Counted from the stretch's first letter, positions 34,701-47,200 are shown. The stretch: DNA of 64,000 nucleotides from Sternotherus odoratus (GCA_032164245.1 JAVMKO010000003.1:69944390-70008389), one strand, 5' to 3'. Numbers and translations: made by a program. Notes: generated by a model from the letters alone, not told the origin.

Positions 34701-37519
34701 GGAGTCAGGAACAATCGTTTAGCGCTAAATGACAGTGAATCTTGCAAATGGGTCTTCCTAGATGGGGTTTGCCATAAATTACCAAACTGAACTCCCCACA
34801 AGGTCAGCCATAAATGCGGGTGCTGGTATCAAACGGCCTTCATGGAGACCTGACGTAGTCTTCAGGCTTCACATAAATGGGCATTGGTTGTGTTGGCTGC
34901 CATAAAATAAACTTAATGGACTGACAAAGTAAATTACTATCAAACTTGAAAGATATTCCTGTGTGCCAAACAGCTGAAGAACGTAATAAGGAATTCTGTT
35001 TCAAAACAGCAGGAATTTGATAACAGAACTTGCTGTGTGTTCTAATTATAAATAGTTTTACTAATTCTAAATTGATAACAGCCTAAAATTGGAGACTCCA
35101 GTATGCTTCAAGTAACACAAGGAAATCATTGTTTTAGTAACATTAGGCTGGGACATTTCACATTGAAGAAAACTGATAAAGGATACTAATAATATATCAG
35201 TTTGTTTCCCTTATTCCTTTCATAATATTCATTGACATTTCCTCTAGATATAGATCAAGGACATTTGTGTTTAAACAAATGTTGTTTTTACTCCCATTGT
35301 TCCTGCTTTGAAGTCATAGTTTATGATAGCTTGAGCCAGTGTTGTCCATGAGAACAGCCCCTGGTGTCATAAACACAGGCTCACGACTTCAGCCCTCATT
35401 CCAGGAGAAAGAGAGATTAGGGCTGTGTGGCAGAATGCTTTCATTTAAACACCAATATCTTAAAATGGGAATAGGAATTCAGAAAGTTGCTGGTGAATGC
35501 TTGGTCTTCACCTTTCCACCATAGAACGTCATCTATTCTGTTTAGGACTAGATGATGTTATATAGCACTCTGCCTTTAATTTGCTAATTTATGCTAGTAT
35601 AATTAGGTACATGGGATAAAACTATGGGTACTATTGCATGTGTGCACAAAGCAGAGAGAAGGGACCATAAACAAGGAAGGCACAAGGAGTCTCCTCCTGG
35701 CCCACTGCACAGGAATGGGTTACAAAAGAGTTGTGTCTAAAGCACTATGGTTCTCCAAAAAGTCTCAGCTGCCATTCTGGACCCCAAGGATCATATCCTG
35801 GTGGCAGAGTTTAGAGGAGCACGGAGGTTGCTCTGTACTTTGCTGGGGATTGGGCCAGAATGTATTCCAGAATCAGGGAGCTGCAAGGAGCTCCTTTGCC
35901 GTCCCTCCTCCCGCTTAGCCTCTTCTTACAATTTCTTGAGCACCTTCTCGGTCATAAAATCTATTATGTTAATGTGTATTTAGACACTTTTATAAAAATG
36001 TATTGGCCTGCAGCATGTTGAAAATCATTGAGCAGTTACTGTGTGCACATGAATCAGCCATTTCCCCGTCAAATGATGCAAAGTGAGGACGCAATTTTAA
36101 AAAGCAACTTAAAGTGAGAAACACCTTCTGTGTTTGTTTTAAATGGTTATCCTTACACCAGCCTAACAGATTTTATATTTTAAAAACTCAAAATGGGTTT
36201 GCAGTCTAAAATGGCTAACTGCATAACCTGGACCTTTTAAACATTGTGGAGAGCACCAATATCATAACCAAAGATTACACCCATGTAGAAAATGATATTT
36301 GGGTTCCTTTCCTAGGCAAATTCTTGCCAGTTTCATAATAACTCAGTAATTCCAAAGCACAGCAGAGTGTCTAAGAAAGGATAGAGATTTTTACCTGGAC
36401 GAAGAGTAGTATTCTGAATTCCTATGGTTACACACACATGAAAAACATCCCTTTTAAAGTTTCATGCTGTTTTCATGCCTTTGTTTGTCCTGCAGGTGCT
36501 GCCTATCTCCTTATTCTCCTCTTTTTGTGAACCAGCCCTTCCTATGCAATGATAATCCTTTTGTGTACTTAACAACCTAAATAGATGAGCAGCTATTTTA
36601 TATAATTGCAAAGCTATGCCTGCTCTTCCCCCCACCACATTCACCTCAACCCTGAAACACAGAACAAAAGGAGATGCTTCTCACATCTTCCCTTAGTGGG
36701 CTTTCTTTTCTAAGCCACTGCCAAGAACTAGGTCAACCAGCCCATTTCCAAAGATCACACTGACCTCTCAACAATTTTGCACCATTATGCTTCTAGTGCA
36801 TCTCAGCACAGATGTGTAAAAGAAATAATAGAGAAATAAAATCTTGTTGGACAGTCTTTTAATTTCAAAATAAATCTGTCATACCATTTGAAGTTCAGTT
36901 TAATGACTTAATAATTATACAGCTCTGAAGAAATCCGATTAGGTGAGCTAGGAAATCCATAGCAACTATTGTCACTCGCATTCTTGTAGGACAAAGTTGT
37001 CATTCTGGTAATCACTGAAGCATACGTTTAATGACGGATTGAATTCAGACAGGTTTTTTCATCAAAAACCTGCAAAGTTAAAACTGGATATCAGCTATGG
37101 CAACTATCGAATTTGACATACTGTATTGTAGCAAGATATACACATTACCCTTTCAAAAGAAAACCCAAATTTCACTGTAGCTACTTGTACGTGGACTGTT
37201 TTGAAACAGACTCAGAATCATGCTATCTGCTAATGAAAAAGGCCTGGGATGTTATACAATGACCTGATTCCTTACAATTCCATTGTGCTATAGAGCATTT
37301 CCTGCCTGGCTGAGTGCATTCCATTGAATAACACTGAGTCACTGTTAAGAAAATAAAAGAGTCCATGTTTGCAGGAGAGGTAGATTTTAGAGCTTCAAAG
37401 AGAACAGCGGGCCAGGATTATGGTATCTGCTGAAGTCCAGTTACCCAGGCTGAACTGGGAAAGCATGAACTGTCTGAGGATGGAAGAGGTTCTAGCAGCA
37501 CACAGAACTCATTTTCAAG
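31713..37519. other. Repeat-poor non-coding stretch
   Basis: Apart from a MIR-like piece (32880-32985) I recognise no repeats in this 5.8-kb stretch, unlike its surroundings, and no convincing exon. Sections such as 34640-34930 and 36830-37130 have balanced composition and read like candidate conserved non-coding sequence, but this cannot be tested here. Frames at 33696-33971 and 35634-35983 lack domains. Confidence 0.5.
32880..32985 (-). repeat. MIR-like SINE, antisense
   Basis: 'tccaaggccacaaagtaagc ... agactcagatcccctaaatcctagttctcggccttatccac' matches the reverse of the MIR-type phrase for an error-tolerant core. It is diverged and the boundaries are approximate. Confidence 0.65.
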
Positions 37520-40500
37520 TGTCCTCTAAAATACAAAGATGAGGAAGAAAATGCTGTGGTCTGCTAATCTGAGTGGAAAAGAAAGGTACACGCACTTACA
37601 ATACATGATTGATATATCCGATGAAGATGAGAAAGAGTTTAGGGCATATTTTAATAAGTCTGAGGAATATGTCTCCCAAAAGCTAGCCTCGTGGTTTGCA
37701 TGCTATCAATTTTACAAAGAGGTGCAGGTGAATAGTTTGTGACAGAGTTGCTGGCTAAAAACTGTGCACTTAACAATATGAGCAAACTGATTGTAGCCAG
37801 CATAGTGTTTGCATCAAACTCACCAAAAATCCATGAAAGTTTGATAAATGTGATTGGCTATATTGGAATAAAACATTCCCCATTGTTAGAACATATGAAA
37901 TGGCAAGCTCAGCCAAAATGCATGTAGAAAAAGGAAGTAGTCAGTGCAGTGCAGTAGTAAATGATTTCAGACAGCCAGAAAGACAAAAAAATTGTAGTGC
38001 ACACAAGCAGGCAAGATACAAACCTGTAAACAGAAGGAGGGTCTATGGCAAAAGTGGGAGCAGAGAAAAGTCATATCATGCCAACAAAGGGCACCTCTGT
38101 CACAAATGTAAAAAAATTATTATGTAAAATTATGCAACTTCAAAAGAATGGTGGGAGTGGTTAAGCAGCCACAATACAGCAGAGATGACAGGTTAGTGGG
38201 AGCCTTCATCCAGGCAAAAGAAGGAGCAGTAGTGAATTATGATTCGGCGGTCAAACTATACCAACTGTTCAGAAAGGTGATCTTTGGGGAGAAATATCAG
38301 CACACTGGAAATTAGTGCACATGTTAGCGTAATACTGTGTGGACATTTAATGCTCTCTAAACCATTTCTTACACACACCAACAAGAAGAGAACGGAGACA
38401 ACCCACTGTGTGTACAAAGTACATACCCTGAAATGTATAAACGCAACAGAAAATGAACACTGTAAATATGAAAAGGTCCAGACTTTAAATTCAGCCTGGA
38501 TCTTATTTTAATCAAATCAGTAATGTCTGAAGGAGACATCCCAATTCCATTTCCACAAAGACAAAACGAGACAGATGAGCTAATAAAAGGAACACAAAGC
38601 TATAGTTAATGGATTACGGTAGTTTCTGGACGATAAAATATTAAAGATGGTAGCACTCGATACCCAATAATACATACTCCACAGAAAATCCCCTTTGCTG
38701 CTCAAGGCTGATTGGCTAAAGAGATTTTGTGGTTAGAAAATCTAGATTGTCAAAGAGATGATCCCATGAAGTAGTTAAATCTCACAGTGGTAGCTAAGAA
38801 ACCACAAACTAGAGAGCTACAACCGTGCCTAGATCCCGTATAGAAGCTGCACTGACTTCACTGGGGATGCCTGCGTAGAGGGAGGCATGCACGAGATCTG
38901 GATTTAAAGTGACAGATTCCCAGTTGTTCAGTGTCTTTGATGCCAGATCCGAGTGGCCTGTGAGATAAAAATGGACACTGAAATTTTATTGATAACTACA
39001 TTCAGTACCTCAACAAAGGAGATACAGATTCACCTATGTAGCCCTTTGGAATACATTCAGCCCAACAAGTGTTGCAAATTTAAGTGGATGAAACATATTG
39101 CAGGCTATGTGGAATTGCAGACTTTGTGGCTGATTATATTTATGTATATTGAGAGGTAACAAAGAGTCCCGTGGCACCTTAAAGACTAACTAAAGTATTG
39201 AAGCATAAGCTTTCGTGGGCTAATACCCACTTCGTCAGATTTGGGCTAATACCCACTTCGTCGGATGCAAATCCAACAAAGTGGGTATTAGCCCACGAAA
39301 GCTTATGCTTCAATACTATAGTTAGTCTTTAAGGTGCCACAGGACTCTTTGTTACCTCTGTTATTCCAGACTAACACGGCTACCTCTCTGATTCTATGTG
39401 TATTTAGAAGTTCATGTAAGATAATGATGCCAATCTATATGCCATGCTCCACAAGGAGAAGTTAAGCCTGGTCAACTGAATCTTCACAGCAGCCAAAGTA
39501 AAGGTTTTTGGTTATATTCTATCAGGCTTATCAAGCCCAACTCTGCTAAAGTGGCAGCAATCACTAAAATGGGATTTCCAGGTCATGATGCTGAGTTAGA
39601 AAAGATATCACAGATTATGTTTGCAGAAGTTTTGGAACCACTGAGCATTATAAAGAAAGACTCTGCATTTTAATGGACTGTCTGGTAATATTCTACCTTC
39701 ACCAAAACGAAGCAGCTATTAGTCAGAATAGACTTATTGGCATAATATGATATAAATAAAGAGGTAAAAGTTCATGCAGATTCATCTAAGAACATACTTA
39801 GGACTGTGTCACTGCAAGAAAGGAAGTTAGTTGTTTATACATTGAAGTTTCTCACATCCATGGAAATTTAACAATTCACAAACTGAAAAAGTGACAAATA
39901 CTATTGCATATGACTGTGAGGACTTCTATTAATATGCATAGGGTAGGAAAGTTACTGACACTTTTGGAGGCAATCAGAAAAAAAATCTTGTGGCAGCATC
40001 ACCAAGGCTACAAAGAATTATATTGTACTGGCAGAAATGCAATATTGTGGTCAAATGCAGCCAGAAAAGTATGTACCAGACACTGATACCTTAAGCAGAT
40101 TATACCTGGCAGAGATGACAGTATTGCAGAGTCATTTGAGGCACAAGTTCATTTAGTCATAACCAGTATACATGTGTCAGACAAGAAACTGACAGAACTA
40201 AGTTCTGTAAATAAATAGGATCCTAAGTTATCCATCTTGCTGGGAACAATCACTATAGATTGGTCAAAAGAAAAATGTTTGTGTCCTCCAGAATGGCAGA
40301 GTCACAGTCATTCATGAGGAACTAACAGTTATAGATGACCTAATTTTGAAGTTGAACGATGTAGTGCCATGATCACTAAAATCAGAAATGACAAAGTTAA
40401 TTCACTTGGGATACTGGGAAGAGAGAAGTACAAACATCGGGCTAAAGACTTGTTATTTTGGCTTGGAATGAAGGAGCAAATTGGAAGAAGAGGTTCTCAA

Positions 40501-41150
40501 CTGTCTGATTTGCTCACAGCATCACATGTCAAACTCTAAGGAGCCCATGATCCCAGATGACATGCAGCTTGCCCTTGACAAAAGGTAGCATCAGACTTTT
40601 CATAATGAATAACAACAACAACAAAAAAACCATGCTTGTAATGGACTATTACAATCATTCTTTGGAAAAAGAGAGATTGAGAAACACAAACCCCTCCACA
40701 ATAATTGGTAAGCATAAGGCATCTTTGCCTGACAGAATACTTGAGAAGATGCTATCAGACAACGATTCCCAGTACAATTCACATCTGTCATCGGATTCAC
40801 TATTAAGTGGGCAAATAAATACAAAAAACCAAAACAGTAGAGAATGTGAAATGTGTGCTAGTAAATAAGCCAACCAGCATGGAGACGACCCATACTTCAC
40901 TATGATGGAGTATAAGAATATACAACGGATTACTTGGGATCAGCTACTCAGCTTCTAAAGTTTCATTATCTACTTTCAGTGTTGGCTTCTACCAATCATC
41001 CATAAAAGCCAAAGATCATCAGACAAGCTACAACTTAGGAAAAGTTTAAGTCTAAACAGGTTCACCAGTCTTTATCTTATAGCAGGAGCACTACAGCTTA
41101 TGTCTCTTTGACTGGAATAGTTTCCCCTACAGGACGCTAGGAAGATTATC
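37520..41150 (+). mobile_element. Decayed Ty3/gypsy-type retrotransposon
   Basis: Plus-strand remnants appear in canonical order. A gag-like acidic frame (37539-37742, SDEDEKEFRAYFNKSEEY) comes first, then a CCHC-like knuckle area (about 38080-38150, HLCHKCKK). RT pieces lie near 38990-39140, with a PFG-type box, and continue at 39408-39560. An RNase H-like piece (about 39770-39900, VHADSSKN) is followed by its C-terminal tail to about 40110. The integrase zinc-binding region lies at about 40380-40560, a core piece in frame 40557-40868 (VMDYYNHSLEKER, LSDNDSQYNSH), and a late integrase piece runs to about 41000. Many stops and frameshifts make it non-functional. LTRs were not identified at its ends. 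Confidence 0.78.
39151..39391. mobile_element. Penelope-like element reduced to a palindrome, inside gypsy RT
   Basis: The left arm ('aggtaacaaagagtcccgtggcaccttaaagactaactaaagtattgaagcataagctttcgtgggctaatacccacttcgtc') is mirrored by the right arm ('aagtgggtattagcccacgaaagcttatgcttcaatactatagttagtctttaaggtgccacaggactctttgttacct'). A 20-base segment ('gggctaatacccacttcgtc') is tandemly repeated at the centre. Imperfect flanks (about 39139-39153 'tttatgtatattgag'; about 39392-39407 'ttctatgtgtatttag') look like a target duplication. Nothing coding remains. Same family as 43693-44256. Confidence 0.85.
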
Positions 41151-41897
41151 AACATCAGTCATTCTTACCAATCCTACTTGACTATAAAAAGCAGCTTTTG
41201 TGACTTTCTAAGTAGCATAAAGGTCACTAGAAAAAATGAGACATCCACTAGCTGTAGTGGTACTTATTTTGTTTTAAATTAGTAGTGTGAGAGTGTCTGT
41301 CTGTGGTGGGTAAGCAGATAAAACAGAAGATAAAGATGGGTTTTCTAGTAGAAATGTAGTGAAATCCCAGATGTATGTCTACATTAATATTTAGCATCTG
41401 TGCTTTTATGGACTTAAAGAAATAAATAGCTAGCCTGTCACCATCACCATATGTATTCCCTGATCATATATCCTGTAGCAGGCGTGATCTTTTTGTGTTC
41501 CAACTGTTCTTGGAATGGAATCCTAGATGTACTTTCTCTATAGGAACAGGAGGCCCACTGAGTAATCTCCCCCTCGGAATAACTCTCAGTGCTTTGTCAA
41601 TCTTAATTTTTGGCTAGGAGAGTACTTTTAAAGGCTGATTGAGATATACTGTGCCACAGGAAGTTACCAGCTGTGTGGTATAACTATGACAAGATATATG
41701 AGTATATGAAACAACTCAAATAATAAATAGAATAGTAACCGTATTTATTCCCCGGCACAACTGACAAAGGCCAACATCCTTTGATGTTCTTCTATGTAAA
41801 GTACTATTGGATAATTTAGACTTCATATGGACAAATTTTAGCTAAAAGGTATCGAAAGTGGCAACGCCTTCCTTCCTCACCCTCCAGAAGGACATAT
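41151..41897. other. Unassigned DNA between gypsy remnant and LTR
   Basis: It may include the 3' end of the gypsy-type element, but no LTR or polypurine tract could be defined. Confidence 0.4.
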
Positions 41898-43051
41898 GTG
41901 ACGGTGCTCTCCATAGGGCTTTATGGGGAGATGCTTATAAATGTATATATGATACAACTGGAATAGGCTGTTGCTACACATGCCATGTAACATATCTATG
42001 CAAAGGTAATGATCTACTGATTATGTTCATCCTATTTGTATGCATGTGTCATTTTTGTTCTTGAAGTTATAAATATTGGTTATGTACTTGATTAATTTTA
42101 AATAGCCTCAGTGAAGCAGCTGGGCAGCTTTCTGAGAAGGAACTATTCTCAGCAAATGCCCAATCAAGAACCAATCGAGCCAACAATAAACTTTGGAGAT
42201 GCCAATCCACATCTGAGTTTTCCCAGGAATGTGGCATGGCTGGTAAGGAACTCAGTCTTGCAGAGACCTGTGACTTGCCCTGGGTGCTCTGAAACTCCAT
42301 TTTACAACTGGACTCTGCATAGGAAGGAGGAGGTCTCCACCCACAAGGGAAAGTCTATTAAAAGCTCTGAGAGGCCCCTCCATTTTGTCTTTAGCTGGCT
42401 CAAGGAATAGCCTCTCCACCCCCCAAGGTTACCTGAAAGAAACTGGGACAAAGGACAGAGGGCGAGTGTGATTGATGGATCCAGACTAGATAGAGTCTAG
42501 CCTGTAAGAAGAAACACCTCTGAGGGTGAGGCTTTTTGCTGTATTAGAGAAAGATCCGCATGTTTTATTTGGTAATTCACTTTGTTCTGTCTGTTACTAC
42601 TTGGAACCACTTAAATCCTACTTCCTGTCTTTATTAAAGTCACTTCTTATTTATTAATTAAACCGGAGTATGTATTAGTATCTAAGGGGGGACGCAAATA
42701 GCTGTGCATATCTCTCGCTCAGTGTTATAGAGGGCGAACAATCTATGAGTTTACCCTGTATAAGCTTTATACAGGGTAAAACAGATATATTTAGGGTTTG
42801 GACTCCACTGGGAGTTGAGCATCTGAGTGATAAAGGCAGGAACACTTCTTAACCTGTTCCAGGCAAGCCTACAGCTGTTGGGGGACATGGCTCAGACCTG
42901 GGTCTGGATTTGCAGCAGGCTAGTGAGTCTGACTCAAACTAGGCAGGATTTCTGGAGTCCCAAGCTGTCAGGGCAGGAGAGCAGGGGCAGGAGTAGTCTT
43001 GGTACATCTGGTGGCAGCTCCTAAGAGCGTTTCTGTGATCCAACCCACACA
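41898..43051 (+). mobile_element. LTR-like repeat, about 1.15 kb
   Basis: It starts near TGTGACGGTGCTC and ends near ...TGTGATCCAACCCACACA, which would be TG...CA ends; no clean target duplication was seen. A 3' half with 'acagatatatttagggtttggactccactgggagttgagcatctgagtg' and '...cttggtacatctggtggcagctcc' matches turtle LTR sequence I recall. It shares a block with the LTR-like repeat at 30540-31712. A 14-bp stem lies at 42750-42780. The frames at 42111-42410 and 42827-43024 are not supported as genes. Confidence 0.62.
42750..42780. repeat. Perfect 14-bp hairpin in the LTR-like repeat
   Basis: TTTACCCTGTATAA (42750-42763) pairs exactly with TTATACAGGGTAAA (42767-42780) around a 3-base loop. 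It lies downstream of the likely polyadenylation region of the LTR and could be part of the R/U5 structure; that role is inference. Confidence 0.85.
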
Positions 43052-43681
43052 GCACACAGATTTGAGGTAAAATAGCATTCTGAGATCATACACAGCCTGA
43101 GATCAGACTCATGCACAGCTGCCTTAGCCATTTTACTTCCAACAATAAAAAATAATTTTTGCAGGTTCTCTGAGTGCTTGGCCACATCAGTTGCTTGTGC
43201 ATTTCCACATGTAGGCAGACCACATTCAGTTTCTATAGTTATGCCCACATTACGCGCTTCTGTGGTCCCATTCACAAAAGAAATGGAGAACCATCTCTTT
43301 ATTACACAGTTATGGTAGTCTGCTTCAGTCATGTACTCCTATTGTGGCCCAAAAGTTCTCAGGGCAGCCAGACTTGTGTATGAGGCAAAATCTAGGCAAA
43401 ACATATTTTCATGGCACATCTCCTGAAATTACTGGCAACACTAAAGTTTACTAGGGCATCAGATACTTCAGAAAAATAAGGAACTTCACTGGAGTCCCAA
43501 ATGTATTTGACTCATTTCTGTTGTTGTGTGCTACCAAACAATCATAACATGTGAGGCACTTTCCAAACAGATAAGAAGGTATTGTCCTTACCTTAGCAGC
43601 TCATAGTAAAGACACACAGACAGAAGGTAGGAAAAAGGAATCTAATATATAAGCAGAATGGTCAAGATAGAGATTGGCTAC
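43052..43681. other. Unassigned DNA
   Basis: The minus frame 43021-43332 has no known domain. 'ttgtccttaccttagcagctcatagtaaagacacacagacagaaggtagg' (43588-43637) resembles an ancient amniote repeat tail. Confidence 0.4.
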
Positions 43682-43692
43682 ATCTAAATATA

Positions 43693-44256
43693 CAAAGAGT
43701 CCTGTGGCATCTTAAAGACTAACTAAAGTATTGAAGCATAAGCTTTCGTGGGCTAATACTCACTTCATTGGATGCAAGCAGTGGAAGTGTCCAGGGGCAG
43801 GTATAAATAAGTAGGCAAGAACCAGGTAGGAGATAACAAGGTTAGTCCAATCAGGCTGAACCAGCTTGTTATCTCAAATCAGGGAGGGTGAGGTATTCCT
43901 CTAGCAGCTGAATTGGAAGTGTGAACTTGGAGAGAGGAGAAGCTGTTTTTGTAATTAGCAAGCCATTCTAAATCTTTGTTCAATCCCAGATTGATTGTGT
44001 CAAATTTGCAAATGAATTGCAGCTCTGCGGTTTCTCTTTGCAGTCTGGTCTTGAAGTTTTTTTGCTGCAATATGGTGACTTAAATCTGTTATTGTGTGTC
44101 CAGGCAGATTGAAGTGTTCTCCTTCCACTGCTTGCATCCGACAAAGTGGGTATTAGCCCACGAAAGCTTATGCTTCAATACTTTAGTTAGTCTTTAAGGT
44201 GTCACAGGACTCTTTGTTACATCTGCTATTCCAGACTAACATGGCTACCTCTCTGA
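43693..44256 (-). mobile_element. Penelope-like element, family B, GIY-YIG C-terminus kept
   Basis: A perfect 11-bp duplication, ATCTAAATATA, flanks it at 43682-43692 and 44257-44267. Its ends are inverted copies: 'caaagagtcctgtggcatcttaaagactaactaaagtattgaagcataagctttcgtgggctaata' and the mirrored 'tattagcccacgaaagcttatgcttcaatactttagttagtctttaaggtgtcacaggactctttgt'. On the minus strand, EHFNLPGHTITDL (about 44070-44110), then in a shifted frame 43879-44070 NFKTRLQRETAELQFICKFD, resemble the end of a GIY-YIG endonuclease. The RT is missing and a frameshift separates the two pieces. Confidence 0.88.
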
Positions 44257-44267
44257 ATCTAAATATA

Positions 44268-47200
44268 TGTTATGTTGAGTTTTTTAGCGATCATGGCAGA
44301 AGTGGGTCTTTAGGAACATGGAGAGGAACATAAAGATAGTGACAAGAAGACTAAACTTATACAGGGAAAGAAGGAAGACATTTGAGTGATTCAAAGGGGC
44401 TGATGCGGACAGATGATCTTGGTGACAGCATTTTGTATGAACTTTAGGGGAAAGATGTGGGTGTCAGGGAAGCCAGCAATGAGCAGGTCACAGTATCTAA
44501 AGGGGGAAAATGAATAGAGCCTGAACAAGAGTTTTAGCCATAGGAATAAAAAGAATTTTTTATGACCTTTTTATGAACAGTTAAAATGCTAGGCTCATGA
44601 GGGTGCTTCAACATTCATTATGTAGTAACTCTGTTCCCAGATAGTATAGCATTCAATTTGCTCAGGTCTTACCACTGCATAAAAATGTGCTAAAGAGCAT
44701 TTCTAGTCAGTTTCAAGCTAAGTTGCATTTAACAAATCTCTCTCTCTCTGAATCTCTTTGATTATGCCAAGAGAATCAAATAGCCAGCAGATAATATGTA
44801 GTCATATTCCATGCTTGTTCATTTATGTCAATAAATTTGCACAAAGATCAACAATAGGATATGGTTCCTGGTTTTAATCTCATCTTGTAATATTGAAAAA
44901 TATGTATTGTATTTTAATTATAGCTTAATTTAATGTTCCCTGATAAGTTAAAGTTGACATATAAAATTGTTCCTTCATTTTCTCATAGGAAAAGCTATAA
45001 TGGTTTTAGTTTCAAGTCTGAACCAGTTGAAAACAGAAACACATTGTCAATTTTAGAAGATTCTACTATAATTGATTGTTTTTATAACATACCTACTCAT
45101 CATGTTAGCTTCTAAAGGATAAAGACATTGACAGTATTATCATACTGGAAGAATGAGATCAATATGCTCTTGAGAGGTCCAATAATTCTTGGAGGTTTAA
45201 GTTTCAACTGACACTATTGAATGCATAGTATATAAAATATAGATGATTTGCGTATTAATTTCTCATTATTGAGGAAGGGATGATTAACCAGACTGAACCT
45301 TCACATGCAATTCTTTTGCCACACATTGAAAATCCTCATTTTCTTTCCTTTTCAGGTAAAGACAAAGTGGATAACTTGAGTAGACAATCTTAGATGTCAT
45401 ATGTGCGTTTAAAATTTCAGTTCATCTAACTTGTTTCTATTAATGTGAACACAAGTTATGTGATGTAAAAAAACCCCAAACATAAACTCTAATAAGACAG
45501 CAACATTTAAAATCAGATGCTCTGAACTGCTGATAACATCATTGTCAACAGAATCTCTTTGGTTTTCACAGGGCTGCTGAAGTACAGTTTAAATAAAACC
45601 ATCAAAAAGTGAAATCTAAGCAAAAAATTCGGGTGCTAGCAGATTCCTTGTGAAGCTCAGCAGCAAATTGGAAATCATGACCTGAGAAATAGTTATCTTT
45701 TACTAAATGCCATTTTTATGAGATACTTTTAGCCCTTTATTTTAGTGCAGGAAAGGACTTATTACAAATCTAGTACAAATGACTTAAGGGTGATAAATCT
45801 AATCCTAGCTATTTCTATTCTTTGTGATTGGCTACCTGGGCTTCGTACTTAGTGGAAATAGTTATTTTAAATATACTTGCTTGTATTTAATTTTAAAATA
45901 ATCATTATGTAAGGCTTGCTATTACTACCACAGCCATTTCACATTCATTATTTATTAAAACAGCATATACAGTTTATTAAAGCTTTGATCATCAAAAGAC
46001 TTCAATAGAAATCTGGCCTCCACTGTTTTCATCTAGTGATTTTCTGCAATAATCTGTTTATATTAGACAATAACATAATGCTCCAAGAAGCTAATATGCA
46101 GCAGAACTAGACGACTACAAAGAGTGTGGTATGGAAATTTCCATTTGCTTTGGAAAAGTTAATCAATTATGCATTGAGGAAAAAAAAGTAGTATAATGAT
46201 TATAATTTGGTTGCTCAATCTACACTGCGTTTAGGCTCAACATTCTTGGTGGGATTGTCACCAGTCCTCCAAACACTAGCCATAAGTATTTTTCTTTTTC
46301 CTCTCTGAAAAGTCTTCCTTCCTCGAGTGTTTTATGAGAATGTTTTAAAAGTAATTGCTCCCTGGGTTTACGGTAGTAGATTTTCTCTTTGTCAAAATTG
46401 GCTAATTGTACATGACAGTATAGTAAATCTGGATTCATTGCCTCATTGTTGCAGATTATGATTTTACAAACTGATCTGAATGTTGGTATTTTGTGGTTCT
46501 GGTAGGTTAGCAGCTGCTCCATTACTACTGTAATAGCCTCATATTGGGCCTAATGCAAAGCCCACTGAAGTCAGGGGAAACATTTCCATTGGCTTGGGTG
46601 GGCTCAAGACCAGCAGCTTGGGGTCTAATCAAACTGATATTAATGCCAACAGCAATAATGTCATTGATTTTAATGGGAACATGGCTATGTCTGTGTTGAT
46701 TTACCAATAATATTTGAAAGTTAACATGTATGCCTGTGTGATAAAGGCTGATGGAACTGAAAAATGTGACTGAGATGATCATTTTAAAATGATTCATCAT
46801 TTTTTTAATGTCTGAAAATATGATGAGTGTCATATCAGAACCTGAATATAATAGAACTAGAGCAGAACCCTTCTGAAGAAGTAAACAATATTTTAAATGA
46901 GCATATTACATGTCGTTGGCAATAACAACTCAAAGACCCCCAAAACATCACCCGCACCTGGTCTAGCATGTATGAAAACTACTGCTGGAAAAATTAGGTT
47001 TAAATTTTAATTCTCTGCTTCAATCTTCAATACAGTGAAATGCAGTTAAGCAGCAAGTGTTCATAATAGATAAGGGAATTGTGGCTACTCTCATAATTAT
47101 GCTGTTTCTATAGCTGAGTCTAGCAGAGAGTCAGCCATATCATCAAATGATTAGGACAGTTACCACATTTGACAAGAACCCATTTTTCCAGTGGTCAGAG

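Noticed and set aside
37539..37742. Separate small host gene
   Set aside because: Its position and acidic composition fit the gag-like start of the gypsy-type element that follows in the same direction.
43021..43332. 103-codon minus-strand frame
   Set aside because: Overlaps the LTR-like repeat end and has no domain; not supported.
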